A stretch of DNA of 48,278 bases. Source: Bacillota bacterium (GTDB taxonomy: Bacteria; Bacillota; Clostridia; TANB77; UBA1234). Location of the stretch: assembly GCA_016280725.1 (NCBI GenBank), contig JAEEHF010000009.1:1-48278 (forward strand), in the 5' to 3' direction. Numbering within the stretch: position 1 is the stretch's first letter; the number at the start of each line of letters is the position of its first letter. The notes under the pieces were generated by a model, which was not told where the DNA came from, ran no database searches, and saw only the letters and a list, made by a program, of their open reading frames with translations. Shown here one piece after another: positions 1-10,876 of this stretch. The translations under genes were made by a program, and so were the position numbers.

Positions 1-1024
<1,024 letters not shown>

Positions 1025-4000
1025 TTAATCATTGTAGTCGTCTTCAAGAAGATCTTCTTCGCTAGACTCATCATCAAATAAAGATTCATCATATAAATCA
1101 TCTAGTTCTTCGTCATCTTCTTCATCGTCGTAATCATCATCACCAGTTTCGCCAACAATGTCACCATTTGCATCTTCAATTAGCATATCGTCTGCCAAAG
1201 TACTTCTCTTCTTTTCGTCTTTGAATAATCCATCTGAAGAAGAAGTATCATCGTCATCATAATCTTCTTTGATTTCAACTTCGTTGGTGTCATCATTGTT
1301 GTATAGTTTAATATCTAATCCAAGTGATTGAAGCTCTTTGACTAGAACTTTAAATGCTTCTGGTATTCCTGGTTCAGGAATATTCTCACCTTTAACGATC
1401 GCTTCGTATGTCTTAACTCTTCCGACTACATCATCTGATTTAACAGTAAGGATTTCTTGTAATGTGTACGCTGCGCCATATGCTTCCAATGCCCAAACTT
1501 CCATTTCTCCAAATCTCTGTCCTCCAAATTGAGCTTTACCTCCAAGTGGCTGTTGAGTAACAAGAGCATAAGGTCCTGTTGAACGAGCATGAATCTTATC
1601 ATCTACTAGATGGTGAAGTTTAAGCATGTACATGACGCCTACAGTAACTTCATTATCAAATGGTTCACCTGTACGTCCATCATATAGAATTGTCTTTCCA
1701 GATTCTGGGATTCCAGCTTTCTTAAACAATTCCTTCATATCTGAATCTTTTGCACCATCAAATACTGGTGTTGAAACATGAAGTCCTAATAGCTTTGCAG
1801 CATAACCAAGATGTACTTCTAGAACCTGTCCAATATTCATACGAGAAGGAACACCTAGTGGGTTTAATACAATCTCAAGTGGTGTACCATCTGGTAAGAA
1901 TGGCATATCTTCTTCTGGAAGAATTCTTGAAATAACACCTTTATTTCCGTGACGACCAGACATTTTATCGCCGACACTAATTTTTCTCTTTTGAGCAATA
2001 TAAACTCTAATTACTTCGTTAACACCTGTGCCAAGTTCATCTGAATTCTCTTTAGTGAATATCTTAACATCAACGATTGTTCCATATTCACCATGTGGAC
2101 AACGAAGTGAAGTATCTCTAACTTCTCTAGATTTTTCACCGAAGATTGCACGAAGAAGTCTTTCTTCAGCAGTAAGTTCAGTTTCACCTTTTGGAGAAAC
2201 TTTACCAACTAGGATATCTCCAGAACGAACTTCTGCACCTATTCTGATTATTCCTCTTTCATCCAAATCTTTAAGTGCATCTTCTCCAACGTTTGGAATA
2301 TCACGAGTAATATCTTCAGGTCCAAGTTTTGTATCTCTACATTCACAATCATATTCTGAAATGTGGATACTTGTTAAAACGTCTTCCTTAACAAGTCTTT
2401 CATTTATCAAGATAGCATCCTCGTAGTTGTAACCTTCCCAGTTCATGAAACCAATAAGAACATTTTTACCAAGTGCTAATTCTCCATTATCTGTTGAAGG
2501 ACCATCCGCAATTGTTTGATTTGCTTTAATCTTTTCACCAACTTTAACGATTGGTTTTTGGTTAATACATGTTCCTGAGTTAGAACGTTTAAATTTGATT
2601 AGGTTATAAGTATCAAGTCCTGTCTTTGTTTTAATTTCAATTTTATCGCCAGTAACTTTTGATACTTCACCAGCTGCATTTGCAACTACGCAAACACCAG
2701 AATCTTTTGCAGCTCTAAATTCCATACCAGTACCTACTAAAGGTCTATCTGTACGAATTAGAGGAACAGCTTGACGTTGCATGTTTGATCCCATTAGTGC
2801 ACGTCTAGCATCATCTGATTCAAGGAATGGAATAAGTGATGCAGCAACAGATACTAATTGCCTTGGAGATACATCCATAAGGTCAACCATAGATGGATCT
2901 ACTTCCATAAGTTCTGCTTTATATCTAACCTTAACTTTTGAATTTAGGAATTTACCATCTTCTGAAAGTGGTTCATTTGCTTGTGCAATAATAAATTCAT
3001 CTTCACCAGCTGCAGTAAAGTATTTAATCTCTCCTGTAACTTTGTGGTTCTTTTTATCTACAATTCTGTATGGAGTTTCGATAAATCCATATTTATTTAT
3101 AATTGCATATGCTGAAAGTGAACAAATAAGTCCGATGTTTGGACCTTCTGGGCTTTCAATAGGACATAGTCTTCCATAGTGAGAATAGTGAATATCTCTA
3201 ACTTCGAAAGATGCTCTTTCACGAGAAAGACCACCAGGTCCTAATGCTGAAATTCTTCTCTTATGTGTAAGCTCTGTTAGAGGGTTATTCTGATCCATGA
3301 ACTGAGAAAGCTGAGAGCTTCCAAAGAACTCACGAATACTTGATACGATTGGTTTAATATTGATTAAGCTTTGTGGTGTAACTGAATCTAGATCTTGAAC
3401 AGCCATTCTTTCACGAATAACTTTTTCAAGACGAGTGATACCTATTCTAACTTGGTTTTGAAGAAGCTCACCAACACATCTTACACGTCTGTTTGATAAG
3501 TGGTCGATATCATCTGTATTACCAATACCAAAGTCAAGATTGTTTAGATAGTTTAATGCACCGATAATATCTTCGTTTGTAATATGATTTGGAAGTAATA
3601 AATCAATGCTTTCTTCAAGTTTCTTATATAAGTCATTATTATCTGTATTATCTAAGATTTCTTTTAATACTCTATAGTTAACTCTTTCTTCGATACCTAA
3701 GCTTTCAGCATCAACATCAATAAAAGAATTAATCCATACGGTACCATTACCAATTACATTAACTAGTTTATCCTCAACCTTAAGAACAACTTTATTAATT
3801 CCTGACTCTTGAATATCATGTGCAACTTCTTTAGAGATCACTTCATCTTTATTAACTAGAAGTTCTCCTGTTTCTGGATTAACTATTTTCTCTGCAGAAA
3901 CTCTACCTGCAATTCTCTTTTCAAGTGCTAATTTATCGTTGTACTTATAACGACCAACTTTTGTTAAGTCATAACGTCTTGGATCATAGAATAAGCCATT

Positions 4001-4759
4001 AAATAAATTTGTTGCTGCTTCGATTGAAGGCATTTCACCTGGACGAAGTCTTCTGTATATTTCGATAAGAGCTTCGTCTTGAGATTTTATAGTGTCTTTT
4101 GCAAGTGTTGCTTTAATTCTTTCATCATCGCCAAATACACTTAAGATTTCGCTATCTGATGAAAGGCCAATTGCCCTAAGCATAAGTGTAACTGGAACTT
4201 TACGAGCCTTATCGATACGAATATAGTAAATATCGTTTGAATCTGTTTCAAGCTCTAACCAAGCACCACGGTTTGGCATGATAGTACCAGCATATAGTTT
4301 CTTGCCTAACTTATCATAGCTTTTTTCGTAGTAACATCCTGGCGAACGAACAAGTTGTGATACAACAACTCTTTCTGCACCATTGATTACGAATGTGCCA
4401 TAATCTGTCATAACAGGGAAATCACCTAAGAATATTTCTTGTTCTTTAACTTCTCCTGTTTCTCTATTGATAAGTCTAACCTTTACCATAAACCTTGTAG
4501 AATATGTTGCGTTTCTGGCTTTAGCTTCTTCAATAGAATACTTCGTTTCCTCATTAAAGTGGTAGTCAACAAAGTCTAAAACTAGTTTTCCAGAATAATC
4601 AGTAATTGGGAAACATTCGTTGAACACGTCTTTAAGACCCTTATTAACGAACCAGTTATAAGAGTCTTTTTGAACCTGAATAAGGTTTGGCATGTCTACA
4701 ACTTCTTTGATATCCCCGAATACCATTCTGCTAGTCTTTTCGTTTTTAACTTCACGCAT
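1025..4759 (-). CDS. rpoB: RNA polymerase beta subunit with long acidic C-terminal tail
   Basis: Beta subunit of RNA polymerase, 1244 residues from the ATG at 4759 ([20 protein letters not shown]). A GTG 12 bases upstream is open but overlaps the GAGGTGA ribosome binding site, so 4759 is preferred. The rifampicin pocket is wild type in appearance ([20 protein letters not shown], then [10 protein letters not shown]). Catalytic-region motifs such as [13 protein letters not shown] and [20 protein letters not shown] are intact. After the conserved end ([11 protein letters not shown]) comes a tail of roughly 85 residues very rich in Asp and Glu, longer than I would expect. It is followed by rpoC after 15 bp. 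Unusually, the upstream neighbour is not rplL but a plus-strand foreign-looking gene. Confidence 0.98.
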   Translation of the reverse strand: MREVKNEKTSRMVFGDIKEVVDMPNLIQVQKDSYNWFVNKGLKDVFNECFPITDYSGKLVLDFVDYHFNEETKYSIEEAKARNATYSTRFMVKVRLINRETGEVKEQEIFLGDFPVMTDYGTFVINGAERVVVSQLVRSPGCYYEKSYDKLGKKLYAGTIMPNRGAWLELETDSNDIYYIRIDKARKVPVTLMLRAIGLSSDSEILSVFGDDERIKATLAKDTIKSQDEALIEIYRRLRPGEMPSIEAATNLFNGLFYDPRRYDLTKVGRYKYNDKLALEKRIAGRVSAEKIVNPETGELLVNKDEVISKEVAHDIQESGINKVVLKVEDKLVNVIGNGTVWINSFIDVDAESLGIEERVNYRVLKEILDNTDNNDLYKKLEESIDLLLPNHITNEDIIGALNYLNNLDFGIGNTDDIDHLSNRRVRCVGELLQNQVRIGITRLEKVIRERMAVQDLDSVTPQSLINIKPIVSSIREFFGSSQLSQFMDQNNPLTELTHKRRISALGPGGLSRERASFEVRDIHYSHYGRLCPIESPEGPNIGLICSLSAYAIINKYGFIETPYRIVDKKNHKVTGEIKYFTAAGEDEFIIAQANEPLSEDGKFLNSKVKVRYKAELMEVDPSMVDLMDVSPRQLVSVAASLIPFLESDDARRALMGSNMQRQAVPLIRTDRPLVGTGMEFRAAKDSGVCVVANAAGEVSKVTGDKIEIKTKTGLDTYNLIKFKRSNSGTCINQKPIVKVGEKIKANQTIADGPSTDNGELALGKNVLIGFMNWEGYNYEDAILINERLVKEDVLTSIHISEYDCECRDTKLGPEDITRDIPNVGEDALKDLDERGIIRIGAEVRSGDILVGKVSPKGETELTAEERLLRAIFGEKSREVRDTSLRCPHGEYGTIVDVKIFTKENSDELGTGVNEVIRVYIAQKRKISVGDKMSGRHGNKGVISRILPEEDMPFLPDGTPLEIVLNPLGVPSRMNIGQVLEVHLGYAAKLLGLHVSTPVFDGAKDSDMKELFKKAGIPESGKTILYDGRTGEPFDNEVTVGVMYMLKLHHLVDDKIHARSTGPYALVTQQPLGGKAQFGGQRFGEMEVWALEAYGAAYTLQEILTVKSDDVVGRVKTYEAIVKGENIPEPGIPEAFKVLVKELQSLGLDIKLYNNDDTNEVEIKEDYDDDDTSSSDGLFKDEKKRSTLADDMLIEDANGDIVGETGDDDYDDEEDDEELDDLYDESLFDDESSEEDLLEDDYND

Positions 4760-4957
4760 CAAAAAAATCACCTCAGTAATAAATTTTAATTACTTAAATA
4801 GGCTTAAGAATTGATACTCGCAAAATTTTATACATCGCTCACATCAGGACGTTCAAGCTGCTTTAAATTACGAATGCCAAGCTTATAGCTTTATTAAATT
4901 GTCTTACGTAATGGGTAAATACGGCATAATACCCCTTTCCCCATAATAATCTTTAAT
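4760..4957 (-). other. rpoB 5' leader, about 200 nt, no gene
   Basis: Non-coding stretch between the predicted rpoB promoter and the rpoB start. It contains small dyads, for example GGGTA/TACCC around 4912-4941 and AAGCTTATAGCTT near 4880, but no hairpin followed by a T-run. It may carry post-transcriptional control of rpoBC; nothing recognisable as a known riboswitch was seen. Confidence 0.4.
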
Positions 4958-4986
4958 ATTTTAACAGATTATTTTCTTCTCGTCAA
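4958..4986 (-). promoter_or_regulatory. predicted sigma-A promoter of rpoBC
   Basis: On the minus strand TTGACG, 17 bases, TAAAAT. It gives rpoBC an independent start about 200 nt upstream of the rpoB ATG, consistent with rplL being 43 kb away. Confidence 0.6.
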
Positions 4987-5029
4987 TTAATTACGCTACT
5001 TTTTTCCTTTTTCAAATTTTGTTAACCAA

Positions 5030-5059
5030 TTGACAAAACGCCTGTTTCGGCCTTATAAT
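5030..5059 (+). promoter_or_regulatory. predicted strong sigma-A promoter for the AAA/M41 gene
   Basis: TTGACA at 5030-5035, 18-base spacer, TATAAT at 5054-5059: both hexamers are perfect consensus. It is followed by the AAAGGAGGAA ribosome binding site of the gene at 5096. It diverges from the rpoB promoter, with the two -35 regions about 45 bp apart. Confidence 0.75.
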
Positions 5060-5095
5060 CAACACGTGCAATAAGTTTGAAAAGGAGGAATCAAA

Positions 5096-6532
5096 ATGAC
5101 TAATCCTACTCCGCGGCGCTACAAACTTAAAAGAGCCGGTGATAAAGTCGCCACAACTCCTGATACAAGCATGGAAAAGGAAATCGAAGCTATTATCCAG
5201 GAATGCATTGAGAGCCTGGAGCTTAAGATTGTTCTTCCCGAAGACAATGATAACTTTCTTGAAAACATAGTTGGTCACAAGGATAATAAGGAGTTCATAC
5301 TCCAGATTGCCTCTTTCTTATCTGAAGAAGATGAGGAAGACACTTCAGATGATAGTTCACTCATTGGCCACCCGAATCTCCTTTTTGTTGGTCCTCAGGG
5401 AGCAGGAAAAACAATCTGTGCCTTTGCGGTGGCAAAGGCCATGGAGGTACCCATTATTGTTATCGACACCCAGAATCTAGTCACAGCGATGCCTGATCAC
5501 AAACAATTCAGCAGAGTATTTGGTGGATTGAGTGCCGTTATCGGCGGCGTTGGAAGTTCTGTAGTTCTTTTCAAAGAGGTACAATACATTAATTCATATA
5601 GTCAAAATAACAATATCGCAGTATCTACTATGATCTGCTCTTTGATTCGGAATTATCCGGAAAGTCTTTTTATTGCTACTACTTCTCAGGAAGAAGTCGC
5701 GTTTCAACGCTTCTTTCTTGAAGAAGGTGGGTTTGATGTACCTGTTACATTCGAGTTACCGGATCATGCTGAACGTGAGGCATTGATTCGTCGATTTATT
5801 TCTGCATATCCGCATGAAGATGATATCGATTGTGATAAGCTTGCTAGAGACTTTATTGACTACAGCGGTGGAGACATCCAAAAGACCTTGAGGGCTGCTT
5901 GGCGGCAGTGTAAAATCAAGAAAATTCCCAAGCTCAACTATAAGCTCATTAATGAGGCTATTTGGGCTGAGCAATATGGTCGTGAAGTCAAGAAAATGCA
6001 GGAAAACGAGATTCGCCTTACTGCATATCATGAAGCCGGCCACGTCATTGCAGGATTCTATGGATGCCCTAACTATCAAGTTAGTAAGGTCGAAGTACTT
6101 CGTCGTCAAGAGTCCCTTGGTCTTACCATGGGAGAAAACGATGAGGATAAAGAATCTTACACCATCCAAGATTTGGAAGGACGAATCATTTTGAATTTTG
6201 GTGGTAAAGTTGCTGAAGAAATTACTTTTAACACATCCACAAGTGGTGTTGTTCAAGATCTTGCTAATGCAACTGTGATAGCCGTTCAGATGATTAAACG
6301 CTGTGGCATGGACCCTGATTTTGGTCCTGTTTATATTGATGACGAAATTTTTCAATCCAATATTTTGGATGATGATGCTGATGTTAGAATTCAAAATCTT
6401 CTCAAGCGTCTCTATCAGCAAACTATTCGTATCATGCTTGAGCATAGAGATAAACTTATTCTGATTGCAGAGACACTTTGCCAAAAGGAAGTTCTCTACA
6501 AAGAAGAAGTTCTCGCTCTACTCAATCAATAA
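5096..6532 (+). CDS. soluble FtsH-like AAA/peptidase M41 protein with degenerate ATPase
   Basis: A 478-residue protein with an AAA-like domain (about 60-290) and an M41 zinc-metallopeptidase domain (about 300-478). Walker A is intact (GPQGAGKT, about residue 100). The Walker B position reads VVLFKEVQ, lacking the aspartate. The second region of homology, RPGRFDR in FtsH, reads EEGGFDV, so both arginine fingers are missing. The protease side looks competent: HEAGH near residue 311 and the downstream aspartate ligand in SGVVQDLANAT. There is no N-terminal membrane segment, unlike FtsH, so it should be cytosolic. The gene is GC-richer than its neighbours, on the opposite strand, and has three in-frame CGG codons (5114, 5648, 5903) that resident genes avoid. 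Likely acquired; substrate unknown. Confidence 0.85.
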   Translation: MTNPTPRRYKLKRAGDKVATTPDTSMEKEIEAIIQECIESLELKIVLPEDNDNFLENIVGHKDNKEFILQIASFLSEEDEEDTSDDSSLIGHPNLLFVGPQGAGKTICAFAVAKAMEVPIIVIDTQNLVTAMPDHKQFSRVFGGLSAVIGGVGSSVVLFKEVQYINSYSQNNNIAVSTMICSLIRNYPESLFIATTSQEEVAFQRFFLEEGGFDVPVTFELPDHAEREALIRRFISAYPHEDDIDCDKLARDFIDYSGGDIQKTLRAAWRQCKIKKIPKLNYKLINEAIWAEQYGREVKKMQENEIRLTAYHEAGHVIAGFYGCPNYQVSKVEVLRRQESLGLTMGENDEDKESYTIQDLEGRIILNFGGKVAEEITFNTSTSGVVQDLANATVIAVQMIKRCGMDPDFGPVYIDDEIFQSNILDDDADVRIQNLLKRLYQQTIRIMLEHRDKLILIAETLCQKEVLYKEEVLALLNQ

Positions 6533-6539
6533 TAAAAAA

Positions 6540-6569
6540 GCCAATCCCCCCAGAGGGGTTGGCTTTTTT
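6540..6569 (+). terminator. rho-independent terminator of the AAA/M41 gene
   Basis: Stem GCCAATCCC / GGGGTTGGC (one G-T wobble) followed by six T. The preceding A-run could also let it act on the other strand. Confidence 0.85.
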
Positions 6570-6635
6570 CTCTTTTGGGGACACGACATTTAGGAGAAAA
6601 AATTCTCCTAAATGTCGTGTCCCCAAAAGAGAAAA
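6566..6635. repeat. REP-like perfect palindrome, 33-bp arms
   Basis: Arms at 6566-6598 and 6603-6635 are exact inverted copies around a 4-base AAAA loop. The core is GGGGACACGACAT near the outside and GGAGAA / TTCTCC at the tip. The tip and right arm recur at 46774-46808. The GGGGAC...GTCCCC style resembles palindromes mobilised by REP-associated tyrosine transposases; no such transposase is in the window. Confidence 0.8.
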
Positions 6636-6640
6636 GTTCT

Positions 6641-6667
6641 AAAAAAGGCATCCGTTTAATGGATGCC
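6641..6667 (-). terminator. rho-independent terminator of the first SLH gene
   Basis: On the minus strand GGCATCC, 7-base loop, GGATGCC, then six T, 17 bp after the SLH stop codon. Confidence 0.85.
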
Positions 6668-6683
6668 TTAAATAGATTACATA

Positions 6684-8870
6684 TTAATATTCAGCAACTT
6701 CTTTTCCATCTTCATTGATGCTATATGTATGTGTTTCTCTTGTAGCTTCAACGATATCACCAATTAATCTATGGTTTCTAGAAACGTCTGGGAATCTAAT
6801 TAATGTTGTTCTTGTAACTTTTGCAGGAGCTCTTAGTAGATAGAAGTTAACTAGTTGTGCAACTTCAGCTCTTGTAATAGCGTTTCCAAGTCTTAGATTT
6901 GTTTCTTTCTCTTTAACTGCTGTCATGTTTAATCTGCAAAGAAGTGTAGCATATTGAGCTGCCCAATGAGCATCATACATTTCTTTGTCTGAGATGTAAT
7001 ATAATCTTGTTTTATCTTTATAAATTTTAATTGCTTCATTTTCGTCTTTGATTTCAAAGCCTTCGCCTTCATCTTCCTCGATTTGACGAGCGATGATTGT
7101 CATGAATTCTCCGATTGTCATTGTAGCATTTGGCTTGAATGTTCCATCTGGATATCCATTGATTAGACCATAAGCTCTAGCAGCACGAATAGCTTTTCTA
7201 GCTTCTAGATATGTTTCATCTAGATCTGGGAAATCATATTCGTTTGTGTCATAAGCTGTTGAAATACCAAAAATTCTTGTAAGAACTAGGGCACCTTCAG
7301 CTCTTGTGATTGTGTCATCAGGTCTGAATGTTTCTGTTCCCTTGTCACCATACATAAATGGATCATGTTCTTCATTGATTTCTTCATCAAAATCTTTGAT
7401 GATTAGGTTGATTACTGATGAAACGTCTTTCTTCTTGCCATCAAGTGTAATAACAGCAGAAGGAGTAACTCTCTTGAATGTAGCTTTAGCTGATCCTAAA
7501 GATGTGTATTTAACAACAACAACTTTAGTACCTTCTTCGCCCTTCTTCATTCCATCAAATGTCCAAGTGATTGTACCGTCTTTCTTAGATACATCACCAC
7601 CATCTTTTTGAACAACTGTAGCTGTTAATGGTAAGTTTAGAACAAGTTCTACTTTACCATCTGTTGTTTTACCACCATTTTTGTAATCAACATAGTAAAC
7701 AACTTTTTCATCTAATACATAGATATTCTTATTAGCTCTTTCATTGTCTTCGTTTTCATATGGTTCACTACGAAGAGAAACTGCTAATTTGTTAAGATCT
7801 TCGTTTTCTTTCATCCATGGCTCAACAATTAGTTCTCCATCTGATTCTGTATCAGGATCAACTGGATCTACTGCAGATTTCTTGTAACCACAAACTGTGC
7901 AAACGTTCTTATCATTAAATTTGTGAGCTTCTTTCTTTCCAAGCTCTTTGTCACATCTTTCACATTCTGTCCAGTGATATTCACTGTTGAATACGATGCA
8001 TTCTTTATGTCCTAATGCAGCGATAGTAGTTTCCTTTGTATCTCCACATCTAGTACATTTTTCAACTTTCTTTCCTGCTGTTGTGCAAGTAGCTGTTGTA
8101 GTTGTAACTTTGTAATTGTGTCCTAATGCTGGTGTTGTTGTTTTTTGCTCATCACCACATCTAGAACATTTCTTAACTGTTTCACCAGCTTTTGTGCAAG
8201 TAGCTGTTGTTGTAGTTGTCTTGTAGTCATGTCCAAGAGCTTCGATTACAGATTCTTCTTTAACATCTCCACATCTTGTGCATTTAGAAACTTTCTTTCC
8301 AGCCTTTGTACAAGTAGCTGCTGTTGTAGATACCTTGTATTCATGTCCAAGAGCATCTTTAGCTTCTTTCTTTTCTTTGCCACATCTTGTGCACTCGTAA
8401 ACAATTTCTCCTGCTTCTGTGCATGTAGCTTCTACTTCTGATTTCTTTTCAAAATCATGTCCTAAAGCCTTACCCTCTGTCTCGCCACATTTTGTACATG
8501 TCTTTGGCTTGTCGCAAGTAGCTTCTGCCCATACATGTGTATGAACTGGGCTAACTGGAGTAGGTTCTGGAGTATTAGTTGGAGCTGTTGTTGGTTCAAT
8601 TGTTGTTGGAGCTGATGTACCACCAACTAATTTTGTCTTTCCACATCTATCACAAGTAGCTGTGTTACCGTTAACTACATAGTGATGTCCTAAAGCTGTA
8701 CCTAAAGTAGCTCCGCACTTTGTACAAGTCTTAGGTGCTGTACATGTTGCAGCAGCATATGTGTGAACAACACATACTGCAGCTTGAGCTTCTGTATTTG
8801 CAAAAGGAACAACTGCAACGAAAGCAAGAAGTAATGCAAATACTACGAATTTGAAGTTAAAATTTTTCAT
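6684..8870 (-). CDS. secreted SLH-domain surface protein with tandem Cys/His repeats
   Basis: 728 residues. An N-terminal signal peptide (MKNFNFKFVVFALLLAFVAV, cleavage near AQA) is followed to about residue 335 by about seven repeats of about 40 residues. The repeats pair motifs such as ALGHDYK with CTRCGD, probably metal-binding or disulfide-rich repeats seen in Firmicutes surface proteins. A Thr/Pro linker interrupts them near residue 90. A beta-sandwich-like domain starting ELIVEPWMKENEDL follows, then three S-layer homology repeats (for example ITRAEGALVLTRIFGIS and INGYPDGTFKPNATMT) that normally anchor proteins to wall polysaccharide. The ATG at 8870 follows GGAGGACATATA. The downstream gene is a paralogue without the Cys repeats. 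Function beyond a wall-associated protein is not evident. Confidence 0.88.
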   Translation of the reverse strand: MKNFNFKFVVFALLLAFVAVVPFANTEAQAAVCVVHTYAAATCTAPKTCTKCGATLGTALGHHYVVNGNTATCDRCGKTKLVGGTSAPTTIEPTTAPTNTPEPTPVSPVHTHVWAEATCDKPKTCTKCGETEGKALGHDFEKKSEVEATCTEAGEIVYECTRCGKEKKEAKDALGHEYKVSTTAATCTKAGKKVSKCTRCGDVKEESVIEALGHDYKTTTTTATCTKAGETVKKCSRCGDEQKTTTPALGHNYKVTTTTATCTTAGKKVEKCTRCGDTKETTIAALGHKECIVFNSEYHWTECERCDKELGKKEAHKFNDKNVCTVCGYKKSAVDPVDPDTESDGELIVEPWMKENEDLNKLAVSLRSEPYENEDNERANKNIYVLDEKVVYYVDYKNGGKTTDGKVELVLNLPLTATVVQKDGGDVSKKDGTITWTFDGMKKGEEGTKVVVVKYTSLGSAKATFKRVTPSAVITLDGKKKDVSSVINLIIKDFDEEINEEHDPFMYGDKGTETFRPDDTITRAEGALVLTRIFGISTAYDTNEYDFPDLDETYLEARKAIRAARAYGLINGYPDGTFKPNATMTIGEFMTIIARQIEEDEGEGFEIKDENEAIKIYKDKTRLYYISDKEMYDAHWAAQYATLLCRLNMTAVKEKETNLRLGNAITRAEVAQLVNFYLLRAPAKVTRTTLIRFPDVSRNHRLIGDIVEATRETHTYSINEDGKEVAEY

Positions 8871-8992
8871 TATATGTCCTCCTTAAAATATAATATTATT
8901 TACAAAAAAAGGTCACAAAAAAGCTACAGACAACCTTAGATTCTCCATAGCTCCTCTTTCGTAAAAATATTGTTCTTCATAACACGATTGTA

Positions 8993-9021
8993 AGTATAAC
9001 ATAATTTTTTTAAAAAGTGAA
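8993..9021 (-). promoter_or_regulatory. possible promoter of the first SLH gene
   Basis: Minus strand TTCACT, 17 bases, TATACT, about 120 nt upstream of the start. The -35 hexamer is a weak match. Confidence 0.4.
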
Positions 9022-9061
9022 GTGTTTTTGTAAAATTTGTGTAATTTTTGTAACCAAAATG

Positions 9062-9099
9062 AAAAAATCCCGTATTATTTGTAATAAAACAGGATTTTT
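9062..9099 (-). terminator. rho-independent terminator of the second SLH gene
   Basis: Minus strand stem AAAATCCTG / CGGGATTTT with an AT-rich loop of about 17 bases and a T-run. Confidence 0.65.
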
Positions 9100-9113
9100 A
9101 TCAAAATTAGCCT

Positions 9114-10835
9114 TTATTTTACGATTTCGCGCCCTTCTTCAGTTAGATAATACATATGCATTCCTCTAGTAGCCTCAACTATATCCGCATATAGTCTATG
9201 GTTTTTAGGCACATCTGTAAATGTAGCTGTTCCATTAACTGCTGGTCCTCTGTTCAAGTAAAAATTTATCAATTGTGCTACTTCAGCCCTTGTAATTTCA
9301 TTATCTAGGCCAATCGTCCTGTTTGCACTTGAAACAGGGGTTAAATTTAGTCTAAGTAGAAGATTTATGTAGTACAATGCCCAATGTGATGTAACAGTGC
9401 TTTCCCCCACTATATAACGTGTTATTGGATTATTGTAATCTTTGATTGTATTTTCTTTCTTCTTAACATCTAAACCATTTATATTTCTCTCATTTGCATC
9501 ATAATCTATAAAAGCAGCCAAAATCTTCATAAATTGTGCTTTAGTCATCGTAATATTTGGCCTATATGTTCCATCAGTATATCCATTAATAATACCAATT
9601 CTAGTTGCTGCGACAATAGCTTTTTGAGCCTCAGGATAGGTATCTAAAATATCGCTAAACTCTGTACCATCAACATAGATGCTAGCATAAGATATTCCAA
9701 GTATTCTAGCTAGTACAATAGCGCCTTCAGCTCTTGTTATTGTATCATTTGGCCTAAATGTTCTTCCATTTTGATCTCCGAACATGTATGGCTCATGACT
9801 CTCTGTAATTCGAGTTTCACTGTTAAGATATATGTAGTTAATTACTGCAGATACATCTCTTAAAAGATTGTTGTTATATATTTTAGCTACAGGATACACA
9901 ATCTCTGAAACCTTATTTGAGTTACTAAGATTTAGATATTTGATTTTAACAATATTTGTGCCCTCATAACCCTTTTTCATATTAGAATATGTCCATGTGA
10001 TAGTATTCTTAACACTATCAAATGCTCCACCGGCCATATCAACTATTTCGGCAGAAAGTGGAAGCTCAAGAACAATACTTACATTATTATTAATAACATT
10101 TCCACCATTTTTAAAATCAACATAATATGTAATCTCTTCATTTAACGAATAGATATTTTTATTAGCCTTTGCCACTTTAGAAGAATCGTTTCTAAGTGAT
10201 ACTGCAAGCGTTGATATTTCGTTATTCTTTTTCATCCATGGTTCAATAACTAATTCATCTTTACTAGGAGCAGAAGTAGGATTTATCCCTGATGGAGTAG
10301 TACTAATTCCAGGTAAATTTGTTGTTTTAGGTGGAATTACAGTGACAACTCCAGGTCTAGGTGTTACTGTCTCCTTAATCGGAGAAGCTGTTCTTGGTAT
10401 AGGTGTATTTGTTACTGGCTTTGGCGTAGTAATAATAGGAAGAATTGACTTTGTATCAATATAAATTGAAAATGTTAAAGGTTTTGATAATGTACCATCC
10501 TTATCTTTAGCAACAACCGTAAGCAAATGAACCTCTCCTATATTAAATGCAGGAACTGATATATACGCTGAAGAACTCGAGATCATCGAGAATTCTCCTG
10601 TATCATCCCATTTATATCCAACTTCAGACACTGTAGAACTAGAATTACCTTTAATAAGAAAACTACTCCCAGCTGCTTTTGTTATAGCCATTGCGTTAGG
10701 ACTATAAAGCGCATAATTCGTAGCATTAATACTTCCATCATATAACTCAACCGATACGTTACTCGCTGCAATAGCTAGTGAGCAACTCATAACAATTATA
10801 AGCATTACAAATAATATTGTTCTTCCAGCTTTCAA
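9114..10835 (-). CDS. secreted SLH-domain protein, paralogue of the preceding surface protein
   Basis: 573 residues starting at a TTG (MKAGRTILFVMLIIVMSCSL, signal peptide) preceded by GGGGGTG. After a short N-terminal beta domain comes a Thr/Pro-rich linker (about residues 130-190). A domain starting ELVIEPWMKKNNEISTLAVS is clearly homologous to ELIVEPWMKENEDLNKLAVS of the neighbour. Three SLH repeats follow to the C-terminus (ITRAEGAIVLARILGIS; INGYTDGTYRPNITMT; ITRAEVAQLINFYLNR). It lacks the Cys/His repeats, so the pair arose by duplication with a swapped N-terminal module. It begins 41 bp after hpf and has its own terminator, so it may be co-transcribed with hpf. Cell-surface location is expected. 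Confidence 0.87.
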   Translation of the reverse strand: MKAGRTILFVMLIIVMSCSLAIAASNVSVELYDGSINATNYALYSPNAMAITKAAGSSFLIKGNSSSTVSEVGYKWDDTGEFSMISSSSAYISVPAFNIGEVHLLTVVAKDKDGTLSKPLTFSIYIDTKSILPIITTPKPVTNTPIPRTASPIKETVTPRPGVVTVIPPKTTNLPGISTTPSGINPTSAPSKDELVIEPWMKKNNEISTLAVSLRNDSSKVAKANKNIYSLNEEITYYVDFKNGGNVINNNVSIVLELPLSAEIVDMAGGAFDSVKNTITWTYSNMKKGYEGTNIVKIKYLNLSNSNKVSEIVYPVAKIYNNNLLRDVSAVINYIYLNSETRITESHEPYMFGDQNGRTFRPNDTITRAEGAIVLARILGISYASIYVDGTEFSDILDTYPEAQKAIVAATRIGIINGYTDGTYRPNITMTKAQFMKILAAFIDYDANERNINGLDVKKKENTIKDYNNPITRYIVGESTVTSHWALYYINLLLRLNLTPVSSANRTIGLDNEITRAEVAQLINFYLNRGPAVNGTATFTDVPKNHRLYADIVEATRGMHMYYLTEEGREIVK

Positions 10836-10876
10836 AGTATAATGGCACCCCCAACAAATAGAAATTTATATGAATA

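Noticed and set aside
3240-3330. Rifampicin-resistance substitution in rpoB
   Set aside because: The pocket residues visible in this segment match the susceptible consensus.
4905-4945. Terminator or attenuator in the rpoB leader
   Set aside because: The GGGTA/TACCC dyad is short and not followed by a T-run on the minus strand.
5756-6484. 242-codon open frame antisense to the AAA/M41 gene
   Set aside because: No ribosome binding site or recognisable domain; it is the shadow of a strongly supported coding region.
8913-8948. 11-codon leader peptide in the 5' region of the first SLH gene, with GAGGAG upstream
   Set aside because: Too short to support without transcript or conservation data; the accompanying AGCTA/TAGCT hairpin is weak.
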